Shown here piece after piece: positions 13,543 to 13,613 of a stretch of DNA of 13,613 bases; positions within the stretch are counted from its first letter, which is position 1; every line of letters begins with the position of its first letter. The notes beneath the pieces were generated by a model, which saw only the letters and a program-made list of their open reading frames with translations, made no database searches and was not told the origin of the DNA. The DNA lies in contig JBMFXC010000071.1 of NCBI GenBank assembly GCA_049964655.1, forward strand, positions 1 to 13,613. Direction: 5' to 3'. The position numbers were made by a program, and so were the translations under genes. The DNA is from JAJZJT01 sp049964655 (GTDB taxonomy: Bacteria; Actinomycetota; Acidimicrobiia; Acidimicrobiales; RAAP-2).

Positions 13543-13613
13543 CGGCAGGCCTGCTCGACCCAGACGGCGCTGTCGGCTGACCGCCGGCGCCGGGGCAGCG
13601 GCACCGGAGCCGC

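Overview
This is high-GC DNA with strong G/C bias at third codon positions, GTG starts at several genes, and a [2Fe-2S]-type dihydroxyacid dehydratase closest to mycobacterial IlvD. Together these point to an actinobacterium. The YfhO-like membrane protein, the actinobacterial-type crotonase and the Ala/Pro-rich insertions would fit an Acidimicrobiia-like lineage, but that narrower placement is inference. No mobile element, CRISPR array, tRNA or rRNA is visible.

Left part (1-5152, all minus strand): a branched-chain amino acid block read in the order ilvD, ilvB, ilvN, ilvC. It covers the shared valine/isoleucine steps: acetohydroxyacid synthase catalytic and regulatory subunits, ketol-acid reductoisomerase (cut by the left window edge, about 95 C-terminal residues missing) and dihydroxyacid dehydratase. 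ilvB, ilvN and ilvC are tightly coupled: TGATG overlap between B and N, 4-base gap between N and C. ilvD is separated from ilvB by 296 bases. That gap looks like a transcription-attenuation leader. It has a candidate promoter placed for a leaderless 15-codon ORF (MSTEPSLPTTLVRRT), an 8-bp hairpin starting at that ORF's stop codon, then a 9-bp terminator-like hairpin followed by TTTT, then a further hairpin over a triple 9-bp repeat, then the ilvB ribosome binding site.

Middle (about 5246-9686): a signalling cluster divergent from ilvD. It has a 940-residue membrane hybrid histidine kinase (two TM, HAMP, two PAS, HisKA, HATPase, C-terminal receiver; plus strand), an opposite-strand small exported or anchored protein with a paired-cysteine domain (faintly TasA/camelysin-like), and an OmpR-type response regulator (plus strand). 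A plausible but unproven model is that the kinase and regulator form one phosphorelay and the small protein is a target or sensory partner.

Right part (9703-13542): a strong convergent hairpin separates the response regulator from an enoyl-CoA hydratase/isomerase-family protein on the minus strand. This protein keeps one catalytic Glu but has His in place of the second. Upstream of it on the same strand is a large multi-pass YfhO-like membrane protein whose reading frame stays open to the right edge.

The most interesting points are the ilvB leader, the group of apparently leaderless starts around ilvD/ilvB/kinase, the kinase/exported protein/regulator cluster, and the altered crotonase active site. 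I saw no obviously unprecedented system.
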